From NCBI GenBank assembly GCA_009733575.1, contig ML769474.1, positions 1 through 64,000 on the forward strand: a stretch of 64,000 bases of DNA. Reading direction: 5' to 3'. Position 1 is the stretch's first letter, and every line of letters begins with the position of its first letter. Positions 45,437 through 55,942 of the stretch are shown piece after piece. The notes beneath the pieces are model-generated. The model ran no database searches, was not told where the DNA came from, and saw only the letters and a program-made list of their open reading frames with translations. The stretch is from Gymnopus androsaceus JB14 (taxonomy: Eukaryota; Basidiomycota; Agaricomycetes; Agaricales; Omphalotaceae). The position numbers were made by a program, and so were the translations under genes.

Positions 45437-45903
45437 TCACTCCGAAGGAGCCTCCCTGTAATCGCGAACATATCAGGTTGGAAATCTGGCAAAATGGAAG
45501 TAGACTTATAATATAAAGGACATTGTTACACCTAATAAAAGATGCAAATGAGTGCTAGACAAGAATACGATGCGTTGCGAATATTCACCGAATGAAGACC
45601 TCCCCAAGGGTACCATTCGATTTTCCATCCTGGAACTCCTCTGTATTTGCCAGCTGTATGTAGAAGCAGATCAATAAAGCGTCAAGCAAGATGCAAAGAG
45701 GGTTGACGCACCTGAAGGTTCATGTATCCATCCGTGCTGACAAGAAAACCCTTGTATTCTAATCCCCACTTTAGGCGGACATATACGGGTTTGCCCGTGA
45801 GCTCTTGCATGAAAGGCTTGGGATTTACCGGGTTAACCTGAAGATAATCGTATCGTCATGGCAAGTGAGAGACAAAGGGAAGAAAAAGGCGTACCGCAGA
45901 CAT
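45437..45903 (-). CDS. SMX3: Small nuclear ribonucleoprotein SmF
   Basis: A core Sm-ring protein of the spliceosomal snRNPs. The first exon is only 9 nt (MSA, 45,903-45,895). The next exons give [34 protein letters not shown], then [29 protein letters not shown] and a last short exon ending REAPSE with TGA at 45,437. The Sm1 (DGYMNLQL) and Sm2 (IRCNNVLYI) motifs are clear, and length is about 87 residues as usual for SmF. The last junction adds one residue (YII) relative to the common YIRE, so its exact acceptor is slightly uncertain. Divergent from the NC2-beta gene. Confidence 0.9.
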
Positions 45904-45982
45904 GGTGGTTGAGGATGCGGAGTTTGAAATTAAAGCCGAAAAAAGCTCTTTGGGCGCTTCTTGATCTTAACCTCAACACACC
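45904..45982. promoter_or_regulatory. Shared divergent promoter of SmF and NC2-beta
   Basis: Only 79 bp separate the two start codons. Both genes serve RNA polymerase II transcript production (splicing and transcription repression). No TATA box is visible. Confidence 0.45.
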
Positions 45983-46631
45983 ATGTCAGACCGCGAAGGC
46001 CTTTCCGGTGCGCCTGGAAATGACGAGGATCTCTCGCTGCCCAAAGCGACAGTGGCGAAAATGATAACTGGTAATTTTCTCCTTGCCGTCTTTCGTTCCT
46101 TCGTTTATTTTCTCCATTCTAGAATTACTTCCCAAGGATGTAGTTTGCGCCAAAGAGACGCGTGATTTAGTGATAGAGTGCTGTGTAGGTGAACAGATTC
46201 CTTGTTAACGAGGTCTGCGCATAGAATCGCTGACTTTTCGTTCCAGAATTTATCCATTTGATCTCATCCGAAGCAAACGAAATTTGCGAGAAGGAGTCCA
46301 AGAAGACTATAGCTCCTGAACACATTATTAGTGCTCTCAAAGTGCGTTTATCGTCCGTGTATCATTTTATCTTATTGAGCATATTCCCTAGGCCCTTGGC
46401 TTTGACCAATTTACTTCGGAAGTAGAGGATGTGCTGAAGGACCATAAGCAACAGCAAAAGGTGCGTGTTGATATATTTCTCCAAGAGCATCTCTAATCTC
46501 AAGCTTACAGGACCGAGAAAAGAAAGTCTCAAAGTTTGAACAGTCGGGAAAGACTGGAGGAAGAGCTGCTGGCAGAACAAGAGCGACTCTTTGCAGAAAG
46601 TCGTGCACGATTCCAATCCGGACCTCAATAA
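45983..46631 (+). CDS. NCB2: Negative cofactor 2 beta (Dr1), histone-fold transcription repressor
   Basis: It pairs with NC2-alpha, binds TBP on promoters and blocks TFIIA/TFIIB. An acidic leader is followed by the histone fold LPKATVAKMITELLPKDVVC, KETRDLVIECCVEFIHLISS and APEHIISALKALGFDQF. A Gln/Lys-rich helix (KDHKQQQKDREKKVSKFEQS) and an acidic C-terminal helix (LEEELLAEQERLFAESRARF, ending QSGPQ) complete it. Four to five exons fit. To reach the last helix, one A must be dropped near 46,552; otherwise the protein ends in an unrelated GRAAGRTRATL tail. The stop is at 46,631, 69 bp from the convergent PfkB gene. Confidence 0.88.
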
Positions 46632-46700
46632 TGCTCTCTTTATTTTATCCATCTGTATCATCACTAAATGTAACTGTAATCTACTCAGGCTGCACTCTGC

Positions 46701-48070
46701 CTATGTATGTCGGCCCTTCAACACTTCCAGTCTTCGTAATGGAGAATCGTTATTCCATTGCACCGAGTTGTCGTTGGACTGCGTGACTGCAGGCAATCCG
46801 TCTTGCTCGATGATGAAAGGACGCAGAAACAGTAGCGTAAAAGGTCGCTACACTGCAAGGTAAGCTGCCTCGCGATTTATATATCAACGCCGTACCCACC
46901 TTCGTATATGTCCCCGGTTAGCCAGTTCAAGACCTGCTGAAAGGCCACCAAGAAAACTATTACCGCCGCCTGACATTCGAATTCCGTTAGTGATGCTCAG
47001 ACTATCGTTCAAGGAGGCTCACCAGTCACATCTACAATTTTCGACGCATCGGCCTCAGTCCAATAGGCGTCAATCCATTTTCCACCTGCTTCTCGGGTGA
47101 GCACGTATGCACCAAGAGCCCCACTCCTAATGATCACCGTATTCTTCGCACCAAGCTGCAGAAATCGATTGGCGGCCTCTTCTACGACCGGCTTGGCGAT
47201 AGGATGAACAATGGGTATGGAAAGCAGCGACAGAGCTTCTTCAGCATTGGGACTGCTCAAAAGATGCTGTATGAGAGCCAAATCGTTGCTATTGCGTATC
47301 CAGTGCCCACCTCAAGATATCGATTGAAGGCAACACTCTGGTCAATGCCGCTAGTTCCTCAGGAACACATCTATCCTTGAAGGAGAGGATCAGTTTTTCA
47401 TTCAAAAGGGAGGTCTTTGGAATACCGGTATAGGCTCGTATATCGTCAAAGGATTCCAGGTGTCTAATTCTTGTATCTCGGAGAGTATAACGGATGCTCT
47501 AGAGGGGGAACAAATGAAATGTAACATTCTAGGTGTATCCAGCGCGGTGTTGACTAGATCTCGAGGCGTTATTCTAATGCGAGGCGTAAGGTATTGAAAC
47601 CTATACGCGGAGAGATTTATCAACACACTCTGGATTTCAGTTCAATTCACGTACCCTCTGATTTCTCCTCTGTATAAGTTCAAGGCTCGCGTTGTTAGAG
47701 CCTCACTTTGAGGCCGAAGAACCACATCTCGGCTCCGTACATGTTTAATTTGCTTTCGATTTCAGAGGGGAAATCGTAGCCTTTATCGACCACCATACCC
47801 ACCTTATTAGGAGGTAGCCTGGCGCCGATACAGTCAAATTTTGAGCGCTTTGAATGGAATAGGACAGACCAGATACGCGCTCCTATGGCTGCATACGTAC
47901 CCCCTCCCCCAATCTGGAAAAAAAATCAGGACAAACCTCCCATTTGATTCAATTGAGCAGACACTTTCCTCGGATGTAGAGGCCTTGGTAGTGTTACCAT
48001 CCAGATCGGTGTACGAAAACTCATCTATGATGAACATCCCCAGAGTGACAACGGATTTAGTGCTAGCCAT
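46701..48070 (-). CDS. PfkB-family carbohydrate kinase, MAK32-like
   Basis: A ribokinase-superfamily protein of the fungal MAK32-type branch; its substrate is unknown. From the ATG at 48,070 it reads VVTLGMFIIDEFSYTDLDG, then GGGGTYAAIGARIWLPPNKV, GMVVDKGYDFPSEIESKLN, and YRFQYLTPRIRITPRDLVNT. Next are IDILS joined to SPNAEEALSLL, NTVIIRSGALGAYVLTREAG, and the C-terminal anion hole written GGGNSFLGGLSAGLELANRG. In PfkB enzymes this last motif is normally GAGD with a catalytic Asp; here the position is Asn, so activity is doubtful. One extra base near 46,815 must be dropped to reach the conserved end (IIEQDGLPAVTQSND, TAG at 46,701). Divergent from the PPTase, 148 bp between start codons. Confidence 0.82.
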
Positions 48071-48218
48071 GATGAGAGTTGAAGAGAAAGAGTGCAGCGG
48101 CAAAACCGAACACTTTCCGATCCGTGATCCGACAATTCCGTCTCTCTTCCTTCCGGCGGCCAACTGCTTTCGAGTCCACCTGCATCGTACTCGAAATTGG
48201 ATTGATACGATTACAAAA
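48071..48218. promoter_or_regulatory. Divergent promoter region of the PfkB-like and PPTase genes
   Basis: 148 bp between start codons, without a clear TATA box. It contains the CT-rich stretch 'ctctcttccttccggcgg', a common feature near fungal transcription starts. Confidence 0.4.
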
Positions 48219-49246
48219 ATGCAAGTTTGGGCAGTTTCATACGATCCTTCAAGCTTTACAGAAGAAGTGAGCATAATTGGACCAAATCAATCCTTATCAG
48301 CTTACATCGCGCACTGCAGCTCTACCAGAAAGGCCTCTTGCTCGTAGATTCGACTAGTTCTGCAAGGATCAGAGAGATTCTATCGACGCGAAGACGCGTG
48401 CAGTGAGCACAGCTCCTCTTATCATCATCCTTCTAATCACCCTGGGTTCAACTCCTCACGTATTAAGGAGGGCTCATTGCGCGCCTTTTGCCACGAATGC
48501 TGTTGAAAGAGCGAGGAGTCGCACCCAGCGCAATGACCTTTGCTGCTACAGAAGCTGGTAAACCATACATAGCGAGTTCATACTCTCTCACTGTAATCGA
48601 ACTCTAATGAAGCTCCTAGTAGACGACGCCTAATATCTCTCCACCTCTCGCGTACAACCTATCTCACGACAATGGTTTCGTGATCATGGTTTTCGCATCC
48701 GGCAAGTCGCACCCTCCAGCGTATAGCTTGGGTGTAGACGTGATGCAGGTTCAACTGCCTCGACGAAACTCGTACCGCTCATTCGTCGATACGTTTCAGG
48801 AACAAGTAATTCTTCTCGGGCACTCTGGGGACTCTATGAGGGATAACTGACCGCCGATCTCTCCTTAGCTTACACCACTGGAGCGCGAATTGCTTTCACC
48901 CGCGGTGCCAGAAGAAGAGGGACTGCGAAGATTCTTCTGGATGTGGACAATGAAGGAAGCTTATACAAAAGCCCTCGGTATTGGACTAGGTTTCGACTTT
49001 GGTCGCATAGAGTTCGATGTAAAGGCGGACATAGTGCGGATTGACAGTCAAGTACCGCAAGGATGGACTTTCCACAAGTTCCAGATTACGGAAGAGGGTG
49101 ACCTCTATGTAGGTGTAGTCGCAGAATTTCTTGAAGACTCGGAGACGGTAGTAGTTTCAGAGATAGAACCCAAGCCGTGGTTCAAATCTTTCAAAGCACC
49201 CGATTTCGTAGCACATGCGATAGAAGAGCTTGCACAAGCCGAATAG
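48219..49246 (+). CDS. 4'-phosphopantetheinyl transferase (Sfp/Lys5 type)
   Basis: It transfers phosphopantetheine from CoA to carrier domains of fatty-acid, polyketide or lysine-pathway enzymes. Start MQVWAVSYDPSSFTEE at 48,219. Landmarks in order: KGLLLVDSTSSARI, LLPRMLLKERGVAPSAMTFA, SPPLAYNLSHDNGFVIMVFA, YSLGVDVMQVQLPRRNSY with the Mg-binding GVDVM, and FFWMWTMKEAYTKALGIGLG with the W-x-x-KEA motif. The stop is at 49,246. One extra base near 48,372 has to be dropped to pass from ARIR to FYRRED, and the junction near 48,560-48,625 is not resolved. The frame from 48,620 to the end is clean. Confidence 0.85.
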
Positions 49247-49289
49247 ACGTTTGAATTGGGAAATATATGTTACATAATGACAAAAAGCC

Positions 49290-51027
49290 TCAAGCAGGTA
49301 CATCTTCAATAGCGGCGACAGTACCGCCGGCAAGCCAATCACCATAATATACACACTCCTGAGCGTTGACAGGCCCTCCACTTTTGCAGAAATCGAAAGA
49401 CGGGCAGGTGCTGCAAGGCGCCTGCGACCAACCCAAAGAAATACGTTCTTCGCGAACAGCTCTGTAAATACTGCCACCCACTTCGTCGAACGAGAACTCC
49501 AGCGAAGGGGAACGCTTCATAGATCTCGATTTCCTTCGGTGCCAACCGTCATCAGAGTCAGAGTCGGAATCAGTATCAGTAGTCTGTCGACTCTTCTTCT
49601 TCTCTTTCGACTTTCGCTTGTATGTTAACTCGTCGTCACTAGATTCATCCTCTTCATCTGAATCCTCTATTCTTTTCTTCTTCTTCGACTTTCGCCTGTC
49701 AGATTTAGAGGGGGCCACATCTGAATCATCAGAATGAACCCCCTTTTTTCGTTTCCTAGACGAGGATTCTTCTTCCGAGTCAATGCGCATCTTCGACTTT
49801 TTGTTCCTTCGCTTACTCGACCCTTCGTTATCGTTGTCAGAAGAGTAATGTTTCCGTTTCTTTTTCGTCCGTTTTTCGTCCGCTGAATCATTTTCATCCA
49901 GGGCAGCGGCGTCCCAGAGAGAAGTTCCAAAGGCGGGAAGCTAAAAAATGATCATGGGAATGAGCGCCTGGTGCGAAAAAAAGTTCAAAGAGAGCACACC
50001 TTTTCAATTTCACCATCCAGTACAAGAACATTCAAAAGTGTTTCGACATGTTCGACGGTGAGATCGGTTTCCGTAAGGTTTGCCCCTTTGAGGGCATTCC
50101 GGACCTGTGCTGCACTGGGATACTTGGGAGATTTAGATATCGGATACAACGCGCCGTCAGGGTGTCGCCCACGGGCTTTAGGAAAGCTCTTGAGAGTTAT
50201 CGCGTCAGCCAAGAATAAACAACACGGAGATGTCCACGGATTACTGACTATGTCGCGTATATATTTCAAGCATACTCTCATCAGAGTTTCCATGAATTCC
50301 GTATCAAATTCACCGTCTGTGAACCATGGGCCACCTGTTAACGCGACAGACGGCGCTAGCCCTTCAAGCATATATATCTTGCGAGTGGGATGCTAGCCGA
50401 AAGAAAAACATTTGTCAGTAAACACCACACTTCAAGGAATTTTACACGCACTTGGACCGATGGCACTTTCTTGATTAGCTTTTTCTGTTCCAACGTCTTG
50501 ATAGAGCGGTCGAGAACGGTCTGGTGGAAATTGCTTTTGGCCTTCAAATGTTTTACCCATATACCTGAAGATATAACTGAGTTGGACGGGTTCTCCACTG
50601 GAGCTCCTTCAGTTCAGCATATGTACCTTCATTCTGAGCAGCTCTGATATATCCAAGAACAACTTTTTCCTCCTCCGTAAGGCCTACCGTGCTATACATT
50701 CAGCTTCATATTAGAATGTACGGATCGTTCAAGCGAAATGCTCAACACACGCAACGTGTTCCGACTTGGAGACAGCTCGGAAACTGAGGGTGCCGTTGTT
50801 GCTCCTAAGAGGTTTCAAAAGGCCCACTCGAAGCAAGTAGTTCAGAGCGCCTGTTCGTTGGTTTTCATCTGGGATGATGGTTTCGGCATCCCTTGCTGTT
50901 ATTTCCTGGGACGCGGCTTTAGTTACAAAAGACCAGAGATTAAAAATCGACATACATCGTTTGGGGATGCAAGAGCAGCCTGGTGCAAACGAGTTTCCAG
51001 CACATTGGGAGGCCGCGTGTTGCTCAT
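49290..51027 (-). CDS. RPC34: RNA polymerase III subunit RPC6 (Rpc34) with a long charged insertion
   Basis: A Pol III-specific subunit of the C82/C34/C31 subcomplex that helps open tRNA and 5S promoters. Start MSNTRPPNVLETRLHQAALA at 51,027. Winged-helix segments follow: AETIIPDENQRTGALNYLLR, then EEEKVVLGYIRAAQNEGIWV, HQTVLDRSIKTLEQKKLIKK, and LEGLAPSVALTGGPWFTDGE. The C-terminal Cys cluster APCSTCPSFDFCKSGGPVNA plus ECVYYGDWL is the Fe-S site known in the human orthologue. Between FGTSLWDAAALDEND and that cluster lies an insertion of about 130 residues of Lys/Ser/Asp/Glu (about 49,910-49,520), absent from yeast C34. The exact first donor is uncertain (GTATGT or the GT 4 nt later). Confidence 0.9.
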
Positions 51028-51553
51028 TAGCTAGTTGAGATCCAACAGGGATGTAAAAGAAAAGATGGGAGTCAAGTTTCGAAGTAGGCGCCCACTTAGC
51101 GCTTCAACGAATCAACTACGAGCGCTTCTTTCTGGTGGTTCGTTAACGTTCAAGTTCATTAATTAATGCGCAAATCCTGCGCCTTCCTTCAACTTTATTA
51201 CGCCTTTCATACGAGCGACCCTGCCTTTCCGGAAACCGACGAGTTGAGAAAATCCTCGGCTACCGATCCATGGTATGTATACATAAGTACCCTGTAGTGC
51301 CACCTTTATGGATCGCACATACTTTAAAAGTTGGCTTCCCTCGGAAAACTTTCATTCTTTGCTCCTAGTATGTAGTTAATAATATGTACAGAACATTTAT
51401 AAGTAAGAAGCTCGAGCTTTATTATAGTAGTATGGGATATGTTGATTATTGAGAGCCCGTCGACTCGGAGAGATACGTACTATGGATATACAGTGGAAGT
51501 TCGTAGGTTATCGAATAGTGGAGTCTATACAAAAACGAATATGAATCTAGGCC

Positions 51554-52600
51554 CTAGTATCCGAAGAACAAATCAGAGTAGGGATCGATGTCTAGCAGAA
51601 CATCAGGGTCCGAGTCGAGCTCTGATTTCAAAGGTTGTGATTGCCAAACCCGTTGTGTGGTGGAATCCTTCCGCTCCTGGGAGCCCCAGTGTATTCCACT
51701 CAATTCAAAGGTTTGGAGAGCAGGCAGTGCATAAAGGAAACCCGCGATATGTTCGTAAAAGTTCTAGATATCATGGGTTAAAAACAATATTATGAAGACA
51801 AAGCAAGGACTTACGACATCAGGAGCTTCGGGGAAATTGTACGTTGTCTTCAATCGCACATATACAAGGCATTGCATCCGCAGCGACAAAGTTTGGAGCA
51901 GTGCAGCAGGAGCGGAGCTGGTAGTGGCGCTTAAAGTAGAGATACTCGCAGTAGACTCTGATAGTCGAGTAACCACATCTTCGGTGAGGTCACCAGCCGT
52001 CAACTGGACGCTAGTCAACGGTCGGGAAGGGATGATTGCCTCCGCCGCCTGAGAAGAGCCAATGAATTGCTGTAACTGAGGAATCGCGGATGTTGTGAGG
52101 ACAGATGTGGGCCCCTCATGCCTAAAGGGCATAGAATCGACTTCCAGTTCTAGAAGTGCAGGAGTGCGTTCGAGGAAACTGGAGACGTGAGAGTCCAGTG
52201 AGAAGAGACAGGCAAAATGAACGAGTCTAGAGCAAGAAATCATCTCATCTAGAACCCAGCTTGCGCTAGGGTCTACGAAGAGATGAAGCGAAGTGAGCTC
52301 TGACATACTCGACAATGCGCACGCAAGCTGCTGGTAAAATGGACGAAGTAGAGTGGAATAAGAATCGAGATCTATCGAGAAAGACCTGACGTGGCGAGCA
52401 ATCTCTGGTTTCCGAGCCATAGTGAGCACTATGCCCAGATTTCGACGCGCCGGGGAGATGTCGACGTGACGATAAAGCTGTCGTTGGACTGCTAGGTAAA
52501 CGGACGAGGAGGTGTATGAAAGACGCGCGAGGGTTCCTAGAGGGAGATTTTCGCAGACTGCATCGAGGAGCTCTAGTGGCAACATGATGAGGGACATCAT
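51554..52600 (-). CDS. F-box protein with leucine-rich-like repeats
   Basis: A likely substrate adaptor of an SCF ubiquitin ligase. The N-terminal F-box-like segment is LPLELLDAVCENLPLGTLAR followed by LSYTSSSVYLAVQRQLYRHV. About 200 residues with regular leucines and a 25-residue rhythm follow (LACALSSMSELTSLHLFVDP; RTPALLELEVDSMPF). One intron (about 51,813-51,767) separates the main exon from a last exon with FYEHIAGFLYALPALQTFEL and the end DVLLDIDPYSDLFFGY, TAG at 51,554. F-box families are large in mushrooms, so no orthologue name is given. An AT run (tatatatata) lies at about 52,750 upstream. Confidence 0.75.
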
Positions 52601-52885
52601 GAAGAAGGGGGCAAAGGGTTTTATGTATTTTAAGATGGATTAAAAGGCAGGGTCAAGAATATGATAGCCGTCTCGGTGCCCAACGTGCCACGAATCAGTA
52701 AGCAGATGGAGATGGGGGGAGCAAAGCATGATGGAAAAAAAAACTCGACTTATATATATATGATTGGTTACTGAAGCATGAGGCATTCAATCGATGGCCG
52801 ACTCGAAAGAAACTCGCTTTGCCACCAATTTTGATTTATTTATTATTTGTCAGCCTATAATAGTCAGATCAACGAAATTTAGTCC

Positions 52886-55728
52886 ATGATGCACGTCTTG
52901 CTTCGCGCGTCCATCTCAGCTGGTCGTTCTTCGAAAAGCTATCACTGGCCCGATACTGTCGGCATCGTCCTATACCGCCAGAAAAGATGCTATTCTCCTT
53001 CTGTACTATCACAAGACCATTCCAGTTTTACTCATTCTAGTGCCCATTCCGGTCAGCAGCTCTTTCCCCTCACTGCATCGCAACCTATCCTGATCCTCCT
53101 CAATTTAGCCCCCTTTCCAAGCAGGACACATACTTGCGGCGGCTTGTCTGCTCGTGATGCCGGTTCCCGAGTGATTTTGACGGGCTGGTTACTTCCAGAA
53201 CGGTGATTATCTCTCATCCCCATTTGCTACAATATGGTGCCAATAGCAACCTAATTCCCTTTGAAGCAAAGGAAAGCTCGTGTCCTTTTTTCCCCTCAAA
53301 GACTCTTCTGGGACAGTTCAACTCATCGTCAATCATTCCGAGGAAGCATGTGAAGATTTACCCGCTCTTTCAAATGTTACTGTAGAGTCCTCTGTTCTGG
53401 TTGAAGGCAAAGTACTCTTGCGACCTCTTAATGCTCGTCGTTCTGTCAGTTTAGTCTTGGATCATGTGTCCTTCGTCTTGCATTAACCATTAATGTTTAA
53501 AAGGGACCTACAGGAGAAATTGATGTACAGGTTGACAAGTTTATTGTCCTGAATGCTGTGGCAAGTGACTTGCCGTTTACGCCCTCCAATGTCCACAACT
53601 TGGTAGGCTTTTCCTTGGAAGCAAGAGCAAGAGCATGTTTTTTGATATGTTCTGTATTCGCCCAGCCCAATGAAGACCTTAGGCTCCGTTACCGGTACCT
53701 AGATCTGCGAAGGACAACTCTGTCTGACAATCTGCGAAAACGAAGTCAAGTAGCTCACCTGGTTCGCAACAGCTTGCATGATAGCGGTATGATTTTCTCA
53801 TCCCCCCACATTGAACTTATGACCACCCCGAATATAGGTTTCGTAGAGGTTGAAACGCCTGTTCTTCTTAGGTCATCTCCCGAAGGCGCACGAGAGTTTC
53901 TGGTTCCGACACGATCCAAAAATACGTCGGATTCGCCGGCATTTTATGCTTTACAACAATCCCCACAACAGCCCAAGCAATTACTGATAGCTTCGGGGAC
54001 TGTGGACAAGTACTTTCAAATCGCGAAATGTTTCCGCGATGAGGACGGTCGAAAGGATAGACAACCGGAGTTTACTCAGATTGATATGGAAATGGCTTAT
54101 GTATCGTGGGGACCAACAGGCTCAAATTCAGAATGCTCGAATAACTGGCGTATTGGTGGTAGCGAAGTTCGTGATGTCGTTGAAACTATCATTAAGAAGA
54201 TTTGGAAAGAAATAGAGAATGTGGAACTTTCATCGCGCTTTCCAGTGATGACATACTATGAGGCTATGACTCGTGTAGGTTATTTTGTTAGACCTCTTTC
54301 GTTTTATTTCGCTGACTTCGAATCACAGTTTGGGTCTGATAAACCAGATGTTCGCTTTGGCCTTGAAGTTTGTTTCAACGCTCATCACTGCCAGCGTAGA
54401 CCGTTTAACGTGCTTTTCAGATCACCGATATCACTCCATTTGTCCCCCCCTCGCAGAAAGCTTTCCTTGATGAACGCGGGGAAATTTTGGAAGCGATCAT
54501 CATACGCAAATCCCAACAGCCTGGATTTTGGCAGACTTCTAAAAAATGCGAAGTTGATCCTCTTGTGGTCAGTCACTAAGTAAATTGCGCCAACGACGGC
54601 TTCTGACTCTGACTGTTTGTTCATCTTTTAGGAAACCATCTTCATAACCGAAGAGAACGCATCTTCGTGGGTTCAAAGAATCAAGAACCTCCAGATCCCT
54701 TCCTCTCCGGAAGTGGTAGGATCTGAAGGTTCCGAAATCAATCGAACTCTCTCTCTTTCAACTGGAGATACTATCTGGTTAACCCGTCGCTCCCGAGAAC
54801 CAAAGGTATGACTGGGCTCTTGTATCATATATCCCCATCTTGAATTCGATGTAATACATCTCAGGGTGGCTCGACGATATTGGGACGACAAAGATTGCGC
54901 CTGCTCGATGCGGCGTTGGCAGCTGGTGAGCAGTTCCGCCAGAGTGTCGGTCTCTCCTTCGATTTTTAATTCAATTCCTACATGTAGGGAAAGTAAACCT
55001 TTCAGATGAACCCCATTTTCTCTGGGTCACCGAATTCCCTCTCTTCACGCGCTCGGACGATGACAAGGATTTTTTGGCCAAAGGAAGGTATAGTAGTTCA
55101 CACCATCCTTTCACTGCTCCTATGTGGCAAGATATCAAGTCCTTGTATGAAGGCGAAGTGGAGTCTGTGCGAAGCGTATCATCTTCTCTCTGTGCTACAG
55201 TCAAACTGATGCCTTCCTTTTTAGGTCCGTGGGCAACATTATGACCTCGTTCTAAATGGTGTCGAGATCGGGGGTGGTTCTGTGCGAGTACATGATGCTT
55301 CGCTCCAAGACTACATATTCACAAAAGTTCTTCAAGTATGTTGTTGATTTGCTTTCGATTATCTCCTTCTCACTCACAAGTACGTATAGCTGAGTGAACA
55401 GGAAAAAGCTCCCTTCGACCAACTTTTGCACGCCCTCCAATGTGGAGCACCTCCTCACGGTGGAATAGCTTTAGGTTAGTACAACCACCACTGTCACCAG
55501 ATCCCGCTCCCTAGCTCCCTAATCTCAACCTCAATCTCATCAAATCTCTATCTTCCAGGATTTGACAGATTGATGTCCATACTGTGCAAGACTCAGTCCA
55601 TCCGGGATGTTATTGCATTCCCGAAAACCGCTGGGGGAACAGATCTGCTGTTCAAGAGTCCAGCAGTGGTTGATGCAGAAGTACTAGAACAATATGGGAT
55701 TCAGCCAAGCTCAAGTACTGGGAGTTGA
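52886..55728 (+). CDS. MSD1: Mitochondrial aspartyl-tRNA synthetase
   Basis: A class II synthetase that charges mitochondrial tRNA-Asp. The N-terminus ([20 protein letters not shown]) fits a mitochondrial presequence. The OB-fold anticodon-binding domain shows [16 protein letters not shown]. The catalytic core has [40 protein letters not shown] (motif 1), [20 protein letters not shown] (motif 2), a bacterial-type insertion domain with [14 protein letters not shown], and [15 protein letters not shown] (motif 3). The long GAD-like insertion marks the bacterial/mitochondrial type. About eleven exons join in phase, including one where the acceptor at about 53,268 (CAAAGG) restores the frame. Stop TGA at 55,728. 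Confidence 0.93.
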
Positions 55729-55942
55729 ACGTCGAACGGTCTGGCGATATCTTGTTTCAATATGGCTAGGCTGATACAGAACATACCGACAAAGGAGCGC
55801 ACTAAAGTACAAAGAGGGTTCTTATTTCACATAAAAGTATAAAGCATGATAATAGCATATGCATGCGTAGATTGCAAAACAAATCCCCGATAATAAAACA
55901 AGTCCAAGCACTGTGCGTGAGTATTGTCAATATCGTAGCACG

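Noticed and set aside
47841..48347. Plus-strand 168-residue frame antisense to the PfkB gene
   Set aside because: Only its last part (from 48,219) is coding, as exon 1 of the PPTase; the rest is antisense of a conserved kinase exon.
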